Shown: positions 9,287-17,683, numbered from the stretch's first letter. The stretch: 64,000 nucleotides of DNA from Conexibacter sp. SYSU D00693 (GCF_017084525.1 NZ_CP070950.1:1736001-1800000), one strand, 5' to 3'. Translations and numbers: made by a program. The notes: a model not told the origin generated them from the letters alone.

Positions 9287-10170
9287 GGGGCGGCCAGCGC
9301 CGCGCGAGGCGCGGCGATGACGTTGGCGGGCTGGTCGTGGACCTGCGCGTGGGTGATGCGGATCGTGCGCCAGCCCTTGGTGGCGGCGGTGAGGTCGCGG
9401 TCGTGGTCGCGCTGCCACTGGCGCTGGTTGCCGTGGAAGGTCCAGCTGTCGGCCTCGACCAGGAGCTGGCGGTCGGGCCAGGCGAGGTCGGCGTGGTGGC
9501 GGTCGCTCAGGGCGTACTGCGGCGTGGGGGCCGGGAGCCCGGCGTGCTCGCAGAGGGTCTTGAGGGCGGACTCCAGCGCGGAGTGCTCGCGGTCGGCGAG
9601 GCGCTGCAGCAGGGCAGTGAGGGAGGCCGCGCCCTTGCGTCCTTGGAGGGGCTGGCGGCGCAGGCGGTCGACGTCGAGGACCTTGCGGTGCAGGGCCTCG
9701 TGGGCGACGTCCAGGACCCGCCACTGGTCGAGGGTCTCGGCGAGGTCGACGATCGTGCGGGTCGGGGTGGTGGTGCGGATCCCCGATCTGGACATGACGT
9801 CCCCGGGCGGGAGGTCGCGCGGGCGGTGGACCACGATGCCCTGTCGCGGCTTGAGCGATGAGGTCTTGGAGATCTCGACGTCGATCGTGCGGTCCCTGAT
9901 GAGGCCGTGCAGGGCGGCGGCCGAGACGTGGCTGAGGACCCCGCCGGTGGCGAGCGTCGCCGCCAGCCAGCGCGCGTGCGGGCTCAGACGAGCATCGACG
10001 GAGAACACCCCGTCGTGCACGCGGTGCAGCCAGCCGGTGCGCAGCGCGTGGGCGATCGCTCCGCGACCCCACCCGAGCCCGAGCAGCTGTCGGCGCGTGA
10101 CCAGCCCGAACTGGCGATCCAGCAGAGGTGCGATCCCTCTTGCATCCACTACATGCACGAGGCAGATCAC
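9283..10170 (-). CDS. AbiEi-type antitoxin domain / DUF559 nuclease-like protein
   Basis: About 295 residues. The N-terminus has the winged-helix AbiEi_4 pattern (LLDRQFGLVTRRQLLGLG, then HRVHDGVF). The C-terminal third has the DUF559 (Vsr-like, PD-(D/E)xK-related) pattern HADLAWPDRQLLVEAD...FHG...DRDLTAATKGWRTIRITHAQV. Such proteins are common as single genes in actinobacteria. They are labelled type IV antitoxin-like, but no AbiEii nucleotidyltransferase toxin lies nearby, so a working toxin-antitoxin role is not supported. The GTG start at 10170 is the longest choice; an internal GTG about 7 codons later is also possible. The stop overlaps the AarF stop. Confidence 0.75.
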   Translation of the reverse strand: MICLVHVVDARGIAPLLDRQFGLVTRRQLLGLGWGRGAIAHALRTGWLHRVHDGVFSVDARLSPHARWLAATLATGGVLSHVSAAALHGLIRDRTIDVEISKTSSLKPRQGIVVHRPRDLPPGDVMSRSGIRTTTPTRTIVDLAETLDQWRVLDVAHEALHRKVLDVDRLRRQPLQGRKGAASLTALLQRLADREHSALESALKTLCEHAGLPAPTPQYALSDRHHADLAWPDRQLLVEADSWTFHGNQRQWQRDHDRDLTAATKGWRTIRITHAQVHDQPANVIAAPRAALAAP

Positions 10171-10245
10171 CTCCCAACTTCGCCCCCCTCCGCACCCCGA
10201 GACCGCCCCGCGAACCCGGCGACGGACGCGACCTTCCCCTCCTCA

Positions 10246-10270
10246 GTGCGAACCAGCGCGCGCTTCGCAC
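10246..10270 (-). terminator. Hairpin downstream of the GH57 gene
   Basis: Perfect 7-bp inverted repeat GTGCGAA/TTCGCAC with an 11-nt loop, 34 nt beyond the GH57 stop. There is no T tract. The gap 10171-10303 otherwise shows nothing. Confidence 0.4.
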
Positions 10271-10303
10271 CCCGCCCAACGCCCGAGCGGCACGCCACGA
10301 CGC

Positions 10304-11722
10304 CTACGGCTCCAGCAACCACCCCGGCTCGACCCACGGCGCCAGCCCCCGCACGCGCGGGTCGCAGCCACCCGGCGCCGCCAGCGCCGCGTCCAGCGCG
10401 CGCCGGTGTCCAGCGGCTCGCTCGCGCGGGTACGGGCCGGCGGTGTCGCGCGTGACCTGGAAGGCCCAGTCGCTGGACTGCAGCGCCAGGAGCTCCCGCA
10501 CCGCGCGCTCGTCGGCGTCCGCACCGGCGGCGAGGACGCGCAGCTCGGCGTCGCGCAGGTCGAAGGCGAGGTCGGCGACCTGCGGGCCGCTCCAGGTCGA
10601 GAGGTCCCGGGGCTGGCCCCACGTGGTGGGTCGCGCCGGGGCGGCGTCGGGGCCGGCGGTCTCGAGGGCCGGGTCGGCGAGGGCGTCGTCGAGGCGGACG
10701 ACCTCCAGGCCGGTGCACGCCGCCTCCTCGAGGACGAAGCGCAGCCAGTGCACGCCCTCGTACCACCAGTCGCCCAGGAGCTCGGTGTCCAGGGCGCAGA
10801 CGGAGAGGCCTCCCGCGCGCACGCGCTCGCGCACGCGCGCGACGAAGTCCCGGGCGTCGGCGCGGGCCTGCTCGAGCGCGCGGTCGGGGTCGTAGACCGC
10901 GCCGTCGTTGGCCCATGGCTTGTGGTGGTGGACCGTGCGGTTGTGGCTGTCGCGGTACGCGGCGCCCGCCGGGTAGCCGCCGTCGCTCCACGGCAGCTCG
11001 AGGACGAGCCGGTCGATCGGGACGAGCAGCGGACCGTCCTGCGTGCGGACCGGGCGCAGGTGCTCCTCGGCGCCCAGCCCGAAGACGTCGGTGAGGTCGA
11101 CGCAGGTGGCGTGGACGCCGGCCTGCTCGAGCAGGGCGTCGAGCCACGGCGCGTGGGCGCACTCGGGCAGCCAGAGGCCGCCCGCCCAGGCCGGACCGCC
11201 CGCCGCCTCGACCCGCGCGCGGTGCGCCGCGATCCCCGTGCGCAGCTGCAGCCGCACGCCGGCGTCGGTCGCCACGAGCGGCAGGACCGCGTGCGTCGCG
11301 CCGCTCGTCCAGGCCGCGTGGCGGTGCAGGGCCGCGCCGAGCCCGCCGTCGCCCAGCTCCTCCAGGCGCGCGGCGGCCCAGCGGTAGTCGCCCGCCGCCC
11401 GCTCGACCTCGACCGCGAGGTCCTCGCGGCCCGTCTCGCGACAGCCGGCGGCGTCGAGCTCGTGCGTCGTCACCCGCAGCTCGCGCAGGAAGGCCAGCAG
11501 CCGCTCGTGGACGCCGGGGGCCGCGAGCTGGTCGCCGAGCACCGGCGTGACCGACAGCGTCACGGGCGCGCCGGCGTCGAGGAGGTCGAGCAGCGGGAGG
11601 TAGCTCGTCGCAGCGGCCTCGAAGAGCCACTCCTCGCCGAAGGGCCACGTCCCGAAGCCCTCGACGTAGGGCATGTGGGAGTGCAGGACGACCGCGAGGC
11701 GCCCCTCGGCGCGCCCGCTCAC
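10304..11722 (-). CDS. GH57 family 1,4-alpha-glucan branching enzyme-like protein
   Basis: 472 residues from a GTG that overlaps the stop of the upstream methyltransferase (GTGA). GH57 motifs: LHSHMPYV (residues 13-20), LWLPECAH with the probable nucleophile Glu (about 185), and CALDTELLGDWWYEG with the probable acid/base Asp (about 309). The C-terminal DUF1957 helical region contains LLALQSSDWAFQVT. Family members form alpha-1,6 branches in alpha-1,4-glucans. The pairing with this particular methyltransferase resembles mycobacterial Rv3031-Rv3030, which act on methylglucose lipopolysaccharide, so the substrate may be a methylated glucan and not glycogen. No glycosyltransferase partner lies in the window, so that link is inference. 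Confidence 0.88.
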   Translation of the reverse strand: MSGRAEGRLAVVLHSHMPYVEGFGTWPFGEEWLFEAAATSYLPLLDLLDAGAPVTLSVTPVLGDQLAAPGVHERLLAFLRELRVTTHELDAAGCRETGREDLAVEVERAAGDYRWAAARLEELGDGGLGAALHRHAAWTSGATHAVLPLVATDAGVRLQLRTGIAAHRARVEAAGGPAWAGGLWLPECAHAPWLDALLEQAGVHATCVDLTDVFGLGAEEHLRPVRTQDGPLLVPIDRLVLELPWSDGGYPAGAAYRDSHNRTVHHHKPWANDGAVYDPDRALEQARADARDFVARVRERVRAGGLSVCALDTELLGDWWYEGVHWLRFVLEEAACTGLEVVRLDDALADPALETAGPDAAPARPTTWGQPRDLSTWSGPQVADLAFDLRDAELRVLAAGADADERAVRELLALQSSDWAFQVTRDTAGPYPRERAAGHRRALDAALAAPGGCDPRVRGLAPWVEPGWLLEP

Positions 11723-12501
11723 GGGCGACAGACGGCGAGGACGTCGAGCGCGCCCTCGAGCGGGCGGTCGGCCGTGAGCGTGAAGTCCGACGTGGCGATC
11801 GCCGGGGTGAACCAGTCGTAGAAGCGCTTCGTGAGTCCGAGCTTCGCGTGGACGGTGTCCCAGCCCAGCCGCTCGATGGCGAACTGGTGCCAGGCGAGCT
11901 TGCGCGCGTGGAACAGCCCGAGGAGCTCGACCGAGGAGAAGTGCGCCTCGCACAGCGCCCGGAACTCCTCCGGGCGGTACTCCTTGACGTGCCACGGGTT
12001 GCCCGACTTCTCCGCGCCCTCCGGCGCGAGCGTCAGCACGTTGGGCGTCGAGACGTACACGGCACCGCCGTCGCTGCCGGCCACCAGGGCCTTGAACCGC
12101 TCGAGGACCTCGTCGGGGTTCTGGACGTGCTCGATCGTCTGGAGGAACACGACCGCGTCGCAGCGCTCGTCGAAGGTCTCGACGAGGTCGCGGGCGAAGC
12201 GCAGGCCGTCGCGCGAGTAGCGCAGCCGCGCGTGCTCGTGGGCCTCCGGGTTGGCGTCGACGCCGACGACCTCGGAGGCCGTGCGCGCCAGCACGTCGGA
12301 GCCGTAGCCCTCGCCGCAGGCCATGTCGACGACCTTCTGGCCACCGACCCGCCCGGCGATCCAGTCGTAGACCACGAGGTGCCGGCGGAACCAGTAGTTC
12401 TCCTCCGGCACGTCGGGCAGCGTGCGCTCGCCGGTGAGGGCGAGCGGGGGCACGCCCTCGGGCTGGTCGCGCTGCAGGTAGAGCTGCTCGGCCTCGGCCA
12501 T
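11719..12501 (-). CDS. Class I SAM-dependent methyltransferase (Rv3030-like)
   Basis: 260 residues. The SAM-binding motif is VVDMACGEGYGSDVLA (about 55-70), with D in VVGVDANPEA as the ribose ligand and FLQTIEHV as the post-motif. The N-terminal stretch LTGERTLPDVPEENYWFRRH closely matches what I recall of mycobacterial Rv3030, a methyltransferase in the methylglucose lipopolysaccharide locus. It is translationally coupled to the GH57 gene by a GTGA overlap, so the two products probably act on the same glucan. Sugar O-methylation is the expected reaction; the acceptor is not shown by sequence. The gene is divergent from the second methyltransferase across a 56-bp gap. Confidence 0.85.
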   Translation of the reverse strand: MAEAEQLYLQRDQPEGVPPLALTGERTLPDVPEENYWFRRHLVVYDWIAGRVGGQKVVDMACGEGYGSDVLARTASEVVGVDANPEAHEHARLRYSRDGLRFARDLVETFDERCDAVVFLQTIEHVQNPDEVLERFKALVAGSDGGAVYVSTPNVLTLAPEGAEKSGNPWHVKEYRPEEFRALCEAHFSSVELLGLFHARKLAWHQFAIERLGWDTVHAKLGLTKRFYDWFTPAIATSDFTLTADRPLEGALDVLAVCRP

Positions 12502-12543
12502 CGGGGCGCAGGACGCTAGCGATCGCCCGGGGGAACGCGTCGG

Positions 12544-12557
12544 TACCCTGCCCCGCC
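12544..12557 (+). promoter_or_regulatory. Leaderless-type promoter element
   Basis: TACCCT lies 8 nt before the ATG at 12558 with no Shine-Dalgarno sequence, fitting the TANNNT-N6-9-start pattern. Confidence 0.5.
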
Positions 12558-13469
12558 ATGACGGCCCCGGCCACGGCGGAGGAGATCCGCGACGTCAACA
12601 CCCGCTACCACGACGGCGCGGCAGCGAGCTACGACGCCAAGTGGGGCATCGACTGGGGCCAGATCGGGCGCACGCAGGTGCTCGGCAAGGTGCGCAAGGC
12701 GCTCGGCGGCCAGCTCGGCCACTTCCCGCGCTCGCTCGAGATCGGTGCCGGGACCGGCTACTTCTCGCTGCACCTCCTGCAGGCCGGCATCGTCGGCCAG
12801 GCCACGGCGACCGACATCTCGCCGGGCATGGTCAGCGTCCTCGAGGGCAACGCGGCGCGGCTGGGCCTCGACGTCGAGACCGCGGTGTGCGACGCGGAGC
12901 GCCTGCCCTTCCCCGACGAGAGCTTCGACCTCGTGCTCGGCCACGCCGTCCTGCACCACCTCCCCCACCTCGACCAGGCCTTCAGCGAGTTCCTCCGGGT
13001 CCTGCGTCCCGGCGGGCGGGTCGTGTTCGCGGGCGAGCCCTCGCGCGTGGGTGACCGCATCGCCGACGTCCCCAAGCGCGCCGCCGCCCGCGTCGCGCCG
13101 GTGTGGCGCGCCGCGATGCGCGCCGAGCCCGCCGAGGAGGGCCACAGCGACGGCGGCGCCGAGAACCACCAGCTCGAGTCGCAGGTCGACGTCCACGCCT
13201 TCGTCCCCGACGACCTCGCGCGCTGGCCGCGCGAGGCGGGCTTCGCCGACGTCAAGGTGCGCGGCGAGGAGCTGCTGGCCAACTGGTTCGGCTGGGCCAA
13301 CCGCGCGCTCGAGTCGACCGCCGACCCCGAGACCGTCCCCTTCGCCTGGAAGCTGTACGCGTACCGCGGCTACATCGGCCTGCAGCACGTCGACCGGCTG
13401 CTGCTCGAGCCGCGCCTCCCGCCGGCCATCTTCTACAACCTGATGGTCAGCGCGACGAAGGCCGGCTGA
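12558..13469 (+). CDS. Class I SAM-dependent methyltransferase
   Basis: 303 residues. Motif I is LEIGAGTGYFSLHLL (about 60-74), followed by ATATDISPGM and the post-motif LVLGHAVLHHLP, typical of ubiE/methyltransf_11 enzymes. The C-terminal 120 residues (ELLANWFGWANRALE, LYAYRGYIGLQHVD) look membrane- or lipid-associated and may select a hydrophobic acceptor; that is a guess. The N-terminus DVNTRYHDGAAASYDAKWGID is typical of the group. Its 3' end overlaps the convergent dehydrogenase by 23 bp. Confidence 0.85.
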   Translation: MTAPATAEEIRDVNTRYHDGAAASYDAKWGIDWGQIGRTQVLGKVRKALGGQLGHFPRSLEIGAGTGYFSLHLLQAGIVGQATATDISPGMVSVLEGNAARLGLDVETAVCDAERLPFPDESFDLVLGHAVLHHLPHLDQAFSEFLRVLRPGGRVVFAGEPSRVGDRIADVPKRAAARVAPVWRAAMRAEPAEEGHSDGGAENHQLESQVDVHAFVPDDLARWPREAGFADVKVRGEELLANWFGWANRALESTADPETVPFAWKLYAYRGYIGLQHVDRLLLEPRLPPAIFYNLMVSATKAG

Positions 13470-14304
13470 CCTCGAAGACCGCCGCGAGGTCGGCGTCGCC
13501 GAGGCCCTGGTCCACGGCGCGCGAGAAGCGCTCGCGCATCGCCGGGGCGAGGCCGAGGTCGACGTCGTGCAGGTGCGCGGCGCGCAGCAGGAGGTCGACG
13601 TCCTTGAGGGCGTGGCGCAGCGGGAAGGCGACCGGGAGGTCGCGGTCGAGCATCCCCGGGCCCTTGAGGTGCGCGTAGCCGAGGTCGAGCGGGCCGCCGT
13701 CGATCGCCTCGAGGAAGGTGTGGCCGTCGAGCCCCAGGCCCTCGGCCAGCGCGAGCGTCTCGGCGAGCCCGTTGACCACGAGGGCGACCCAGTGGTTGGC
13801 GACGAGCTTGAGCCGCGTGCCGGTGCCCGCGCCGCCGAGGCGCATCGTCCTGGACCCGCACGCGTCGAACAGCGGCTGCGCGCGGTCCAGCGCCTCGTCC
13901 GCGCCCGAGGCGAGGACGACGAGCGAGCCCTGCTCGGCCGGCGCCTTCGTCCCGAGCACCGGCGCGTCGACGAACGTCGCACCGCGCTGCGCCGCCAGCT
14001 CGGCCAGCGCCTGGGTGGCCTCCATGCCGACGGTCGACGCCTGCCACCAGAGCTTGCCCGCGAGCCCGGGGCCCGTCGCGTCGGCCACCGCCTCGACCGC
14101 GGCGCCGTCGGTGAGCATGGTCATCACGGCGTCGACGCCGTGCAGCGCGCCCACCGGGTCGTCGGCCACCGTCGCGCCGTCGGGCTCGAGGGCGCGGGCC
14201 TTCTCGGCCGTCCGGTTCCACACCACGACCTCGTGCCCGGCCCGCAGGAGGTTGCGGGCCATGGGCGCACCCATGATCCCCGTGCCCAGGACGGCGACGC
14301 GCAT
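13447..14304 (-). CDS. NAD(P)-dependent 3-hydroxyisobutyrate dehydrogenase family protein
   Basis: 285 residues from the ATG at 14304 (MRVAVLGTGIMGAPMARN), giving the family's usual N-terminus directly on the Rossmann GxGxxG. The substrate-binding region DAPVLGTKAPAEQGSL corresponds to the family DAPVSGG motif. LKLVANHW (about 163-170) contains the catalytic Lys. The enzyme oxidises or reduces beta-hydroxyacids; the exact substrate is unknown. It lies 30 nt downstream of the HAD gene on the same strand, so the two are probably co-transcribed. An alternative start three codons upstream exists. Confidence 0.88.
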   Translation of the reverse strand: MRVAVLGTGIMGAPMARNLLRAGHEVVVWNRTAEKARALEPDGATVADDPVGALHGVDAVMTMLTDGAAVEAVADATGPGLAGKLWWQASTVGMEATQALAELAAQRGATFVDAPVLGTKAPAEQGSLVVLASGADEALDRAQPLFDACGSRTMRLGGAGTGTRLKLVANHWVALVVNGLAETLALAEGLGLDGHTFLEAIDGGPLDLGYAHLKGPGMLDRDLPVAFPLRHALKDVDLLLRAAHLHDVDLGLAPAMRERFSRAVDQGLGDADLAAVFEVSRPSSR

Positions 14305-14334
14305 CGCGCTCAAGCTCCCCGCCGCGGACGCGGT

Positions 14335-14976
14335 CTACACGATCTCCCGCACGGCCTCCAGGACGGTCGCGGCCCGCACGTCGGGCTCGGGGACCGTCGG
14401 CATGAGCGGCCCGTCGCCGCGCTCCACCCACGCCGTCCGGTAGCCGGCGCGCCGGGCGCCCGTGACGTCCCACCAGTGGGCGGCGACGAACCAGCTGGTC
14501 TCGGGCTCGGGCCCGATCGTGTACGCCTTGGGCGACGGCTTGTAGGCGCGCACCGCGTCGACGCCCGCGACCTCGTCGACGAGGAAGAGCAGGTCGGCCG
14601 CGTCGAGTGCGCTGCGGGCCGCGACGGCCGCCGAGTTCGTCACGACGACGACGCGCAGGCCCGCGTCGCGCACGTGCTGCAGCGCCGGTGCGGCGTCCGC
14701 GAACGGCGGCAGCGCCTTCGCGCGCTCCATCGCCTCGGGGACCTTCGCCGGGTCGAGCCCCGCGAGCTCGGCCTGGCGCGCCAGCGCGCCCTGCAGCAGG
14801 TCGGGCAGCGGCCGGAAGCCTCCGTGGAGCGTGTCGACCCACGCGAGGCCCAGCGCGTCGGCGAGCGCCCGGCGGCCGAAGCCCTCGGGGGCGCCGCCGT
14901 TCCAGGGCTCGGCCAGCGCCGCCGGGTCGAGCAGCGTGCCGTTCAGGTCGAAGGCCACGGCCTGGACGTTCGGCAT
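14335..14976 (-). CDS. HAD-superfamily haloacid dehalogenase-type hydrolase
   Basis: 213 residues. Motif I is FDLNGTLLD with nucleophile Asp10; residue 12 is Asn, which does not match the second Asp of phosphatases and is nearer the DxYGTL of L-2-haloacid dehalogenases. Motif II is VVVVTNS (Ser/Thr about 112). Motif III Lys is in YKPSPKAY. Motif IV lies in VAAHWWDVTGARRAG, again matching the dehalogenase-type NAWDxxGA pattern. A haloacid or related ester substrate is possible. It is co-directional with the beta-hydroxyacid dehydrogenase, which could take a 2- or 3-hydroxyacid product. Confidence 0.82.
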   Translation of the reverse strand: MPNVQAVAFDLNGTLLDPAALAEPWNGGAPEGFGRRALADALGLAWVDTLHGGFRPLPDLLQGALARQAELAGLDPAKVPEAMERAKALPPFADAAPALQHVRDAGLRVVVVTNSAAVAARSALDAADLLFLVDEVAGVDAVRAYKPSPKAYTIGPEPETSWFVAAHWWDVTGARRAGYRTAWVERGDGPLMPTVPEPDVRAATVLEAVREIV

Positions 14977-15028
14977 CAGGTGGCCGGTACCCGGCGCGGG
15001 CGAACCGTCTCAGCGGATGGTCACGCAT

Positions 15029-15047
15029 CGGCGCAGCGCCTGCGCCG
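15029..15047 (-). terminator. Hairpin after the chemoreceptor-like gene
   Basis: CGGCGCAG-cgc-CTGCGCCG is a perfect 8-bp stem with a 3-nt loop, 15 nt beyond the stop at 15062. No T tract. Confidence 0.45.
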
Positions 15048-15061
15048 GGGCGGCGTGTGAC

Positions 15062-16093
15062 CTACGCGACGTCCTTGCGGCGCTGCACGAGCACGCCGTA
15101 CCAGCCGAGGCCGGCGTAGGTCTCGTAGCCGGGGGTGTGGGCGAAGCCGACGATCCGGTCGCGCTCGCCGTAGAAGCCGCTCTCGCGCCCGTCGGTCGCG
15201 ATCCGGAAGCGCTCCTCGAGGATGCCCTGGCCGTCGGAGGCCGCGAGGACGAGCCCGTCGGCGTCGACGAGCATCGCCCGCGTGCGCTCGCGCTCCTCGT
15301 CGCTGAGGCGCAGCCCCTCGACGATGCCCTGCGCCTGCGGGCCCCAGTCGAAGAAGATCCCCAGGGCGCCGATCGGCTCGCCGCGCGACTCGCCACCGGC
15401 GCGGACCGCGGTCGCGTACGTCGCGACGGGGGCGTCGGCGAGCGCCGGCAGGCGGGTGATGTCGTCGACGACGTAGGCGTCGCCGTCCGGGGTCGCCATC
15501 GCGCGCTGGAACCACGAGGCGTCCGCGACGCTCGAGCCCGCGACGCCGGGATGGCGGTCGGGCCGGCCGTGGGCGATGACCGTCCCGTCGCGGTCGGCGA
15601 CCCAGAGGTCGACGTAGACCGTGTAGGCGGCGAGGATGACGCCCAGGCGCCGGGAGGCGTGCTGGGCGCGGACGGCGTCCTGCGGGTCGGCGCAGGCGTC
15701 GACCATCGCCGAGTCCGTCGCCCACCAGCGCACGTCGCAGGAGCGCTCGTAGAGGTTGCGGTCGATGAGCTCCACGGCGTTGAGGGCCAGGTCGGCGGCA
15801 CGCTGGCCGGGGACCTGCTCGACCAGGTGGCGACCGAGCGCGTCGATCTCCTCGACACGCGGCGTGAGCTCCTCGGTCAGGCCGGACGACAGCTCGCGCA
15901 CGTGCCGGGCGACGTCGCCCACCTCCTCGGCCACGACGGCGAACGCGGCGCCGCGGTCGCCGGCGTGCGCCGCCTGGATGCGCGCGTTGATCGCCAGCAT
16001 CTGCGTCCGGTCGGCCACGTCCTCGATGGCCTGCAGCTTCTCGGTGGCCAGACCGCTCACCTCGGTGGCGAGCTGGACGACGCGCTGGGGCAT
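15062..16093 (-). CDS. Soluble methyl-accepting chemotaxis-type protein with C-terminal cache-like domain
   Basis: 343 residues from ATG 16093. The N-terminal 90 residues hold an MCP signalling hairpin tip (TQMLAINARIQAAHAGDRGAA, then FAVVAEEVGDVA). The C-terminal 220 residues look like a cache/PAS-type sensor (AAYTVYVDLWVADRDGTVIA, ASWFQRAM, YATAVRAG, GALGIFFDW). There is no signal peptide or transmembrane segment, so it should be cytoplasmic. The domain order (signalling first, sensor last) is the reverse of ordinary chemoreceptors, and the signalling helices are short. No che genes are in the window. It may signal to something other than a flagellar motor. Confidence 0.8.
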   Translation of the reverse strand: MPQRVVQLATEVSGLATEKLQAIEDVADRTQMLAINARIQAAHAGDRGAAFAVVAEEVGDVARHVRELSSGLTEELTPRVEEIDALGRHLVEQVPGQRAADLALNAVELIDRNLYERSCDVRWWATDSAMVDACADPQDAVRAQHASRRLGVILAAYTVYVDLWVADRDGTVIAHGRPDRHPGVAGSSVADASWFQRAMATPDGDAYVVDDITRLPALADAPVATYATAVRAGGESRGEPIGALGIFFDWGPQAQGIVEGLRLSDEERERTRAMLVDADGLVLAASDGQGILEERFRIATDGRESGFYGERDRIVGFAHTPGYETYAGLGWYGVLVQRRKDVA

Positions 16094-16183
16094 CAGGGTG
16101 CCATCGGTCGCCGCCGCTCGTCGCCGAGGGCCTCTGCGACGACCGGCGGTCAGGACGGCGCGCGCACGTCCGCAGGAGGACCG

Positions 16184-16197
16184 TAGACTCGGCCGCG
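16184..16197 (+). promoter_or_regulatory. Leaderless-type promoter element
   Basis: TAGACT lies 8 nt before ATG 16198 with no Shine-Dalgarno sequence. Confidence 0.55.
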
Positions 16198-16824
16198 ATG
16201 CCGGAGCGCCTGCAGCGCGACTTCCCGCTGTTCCCCCTCGGCCTCGTCGCGCTCCCCCACGAGCTGGTCCCCCTCCACGTCTTCGAGGAGCGCTACAAGG
16301 CGATGATCGCGCTGTGCCTGGAGCAGGAGCGCGAGTTCGGCATCGTCCTCGTGGACGGCGAGGGCCAGCGCGAGGTGGGCTGCGCGCTCGTGGTCGACGA
16401 GGTCCTCGAGCGCCACGAGGATGGGCGGATGGACATCGTCTGCCGCGGCACCCGCCCGTTCCGCCTGGTCGAGGAGCGTCCCGACCGCGCGTGGCCCAGC
16501 GGGACGGTCGAGTTCCTCGAGGACAAGGCCGAGGAGCCCCACGAGCCGACGCGCGACGCCGCCCACGAGGCCTACGGCGAGCTCGTCGAGCAGGCGACGG
16601 ACAAGGTCCTCGAGCCCGGCGACCTCGCGGTGCTCGACGCCTACGCGATGGCGGCGACCGTCGACTTCGGCCTCGAGGCCAAGCAGGGGCTGCTGGCGCT
16701 GCGCTCGGAGAACGCGCGGCTGCGGCTGGTGACACGGCTGTTCCGCGCCGCCCTCAAGCGGCTGGACTTCATCGAGCGCGCGCAGGCGCGGGCGCGCTCG
16801 AACGGGAAGGTCCGCTTCGGCTGA
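16198..16824 (+). CDS. LON N-terminal (substrate-binding) domain protein
   Basis: 208 residues, matching stand-alone LON-substrate-binding-domain proteins. The pattern is FPLFPLGLVALPHELVPLHVFEERYK near the start, then EFGIVLV and DIVCRGTRPFRLV, followed by a helical bundle. It has no ATPase or Ser-Lys protease domain. Such proteins probably bind hydrophobic peptides or act as adaptors; function is unproven. The start is set by the TAGACT element. The 3' end overlaps the convergent EamA gene by 56 bp, a long shared coding stretch. Confidence 0.85.
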   Translation: MPERLQRDFPLFPLGLVALPHELVPLHVFEERYKAMIALCLEQEREFGIVLVDGEGQREVGCALVVDEVLERHEDGRMDIVCRGTRPFRLVEERPDRAWPSGTVEFLEDKAEEPHEPTRDAAHEAYGELVEQATDKVLEPGDLAVLDAYAMAATVDFGLEAKQGLLALRSENARLRLVTRLFRAALKRLDFIERAQARARSNGKVRFG

Positions 16825-17683
16825 CGCCGCCGCCCGCCGCCAGCCACGAGCCCAGCAGGACGAGCACCAGGCCGATGAGGACGCCGGCCGTGAGCGGCTC
16901 GTCGAGCAGCACCACCCCGTAGGCGACCGCGAACGCCGGCGCCACGTAGGCGACCAGCGACGCGCGCGCCGGGCCGTACTCGGCGATGAGCGTGTAGAAG
17001 GCGTAGAAGGCCACGCCGGTCCCGCCCGCGCCGAGGACGACCATCGAGGCGATCGCGTCGGCGTGCGGCGCCGTGTCCGGGAGCGAGACCAGCGCCGCGG
17101 GGAGCCACAGCCCGGCGCTGACGACCATGGTCGAGGCGGCGACGCCGACGGCCGGGACGCCGGCGAAGCGCCGCTTGACGAGCAGGACGGCGAACGCGTA
17201 GCTCAGGGCGGCGCCGACCACCATCGCCCCGCCGGCCAGCGCCTCGGCGTCGCCGCTGAGGTCCGCGCCGAAGAGGGCGCCTACGCCGACGATCCCCACG
17301 ACGATGCCGACGAGCGCCATGCCGTGGCTGGACTCGTCGGGTGCCAGGAACGGCGCGATCATCGCCAGGAAGACGGGCGCGCTGGCCACGAGGACGCCCG
17401 CCAGCCCCGAGTCGATCCACCGCTCGCCCCAGGTGATGAGCCCGAACGGGATGACGACCTGCAGGAGCGCCAGCGCGACGGTCGAGCCCCGGCGCTCGAG
17501 GAGCGCCGGCAGCGCCCCGGCGCGCAGGCCGAGCGGCACGAGCACGATCGCCCCGAGCGCGGTGCGCACGAAGATGATCACCGGCTCGCTGAGGCCGTCC
17601 TCGAGGCCGACCTTGATGAAGAGGTACGACGCGCCCCAGAGCGCCGCGGCGATCGCGAAGAGTCCGAGGGCGCGGCGGGGCAC
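16769..17683 (-). CDS. EamA/DMT-family membrane transporter
   Basis: 304 residues with about ten hydrophobic helices in two five-helix EamA halves. The first half starts ALGLFAIAAALWGASYLFIKVG. The second contains GAALSYAFAVLLVKRRF and ends VAYGVVLLDEPLTAGVLIGLVLVLLGSWLA, the usual EamA closing motif. It is probably a metabolite or amino-acid exporter; the substrate is unknown. The last 20 residues (Ser/Pro/Arg/Ala-rich) are encoded in DNA that also encodes the LON-protein C-terminus on the other strand and lie outside the family's conserved part. Confidence 0.88.
   Translation of the reverse strand: MPRRALGLFAIAAALWGASYLFIKVGLEDGLSEPVIIFVRTALGAIVLVPLGLRAGALPALLERRGSTVALALLQVVIPFGLITWGERWIDSGLAGVLVASAPVFLAMIAPFLAPDESSHGMALVGIVVGIVGVGALFGADLSGDAEALAGGAMVVGAALSYAFAVLLVKRRFAGVPAVGVAASTMVVSAGLWLPAALVSLPDTAPHADAIASMVVLGAGGTGVAFYAFYTLIAEYGPARASLVAYVAPAFAVAYGVVLLDEPLTAGVLIGLVLVLLGSWLAAGGGVSRSGPSRSSAPAPARAR

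Noticed and set aside
9283-10170. Type IV toxin-antitoxin locus
   Set aside because: Only the AbiEi-like gene is present; no AbiEii-type toxin adjoins it.
11723-12601. Upstream extension of the GH57 frame
   Set aside because: It covers the methyltransferase gene in another frame; the GTGA overlap marks the real start.
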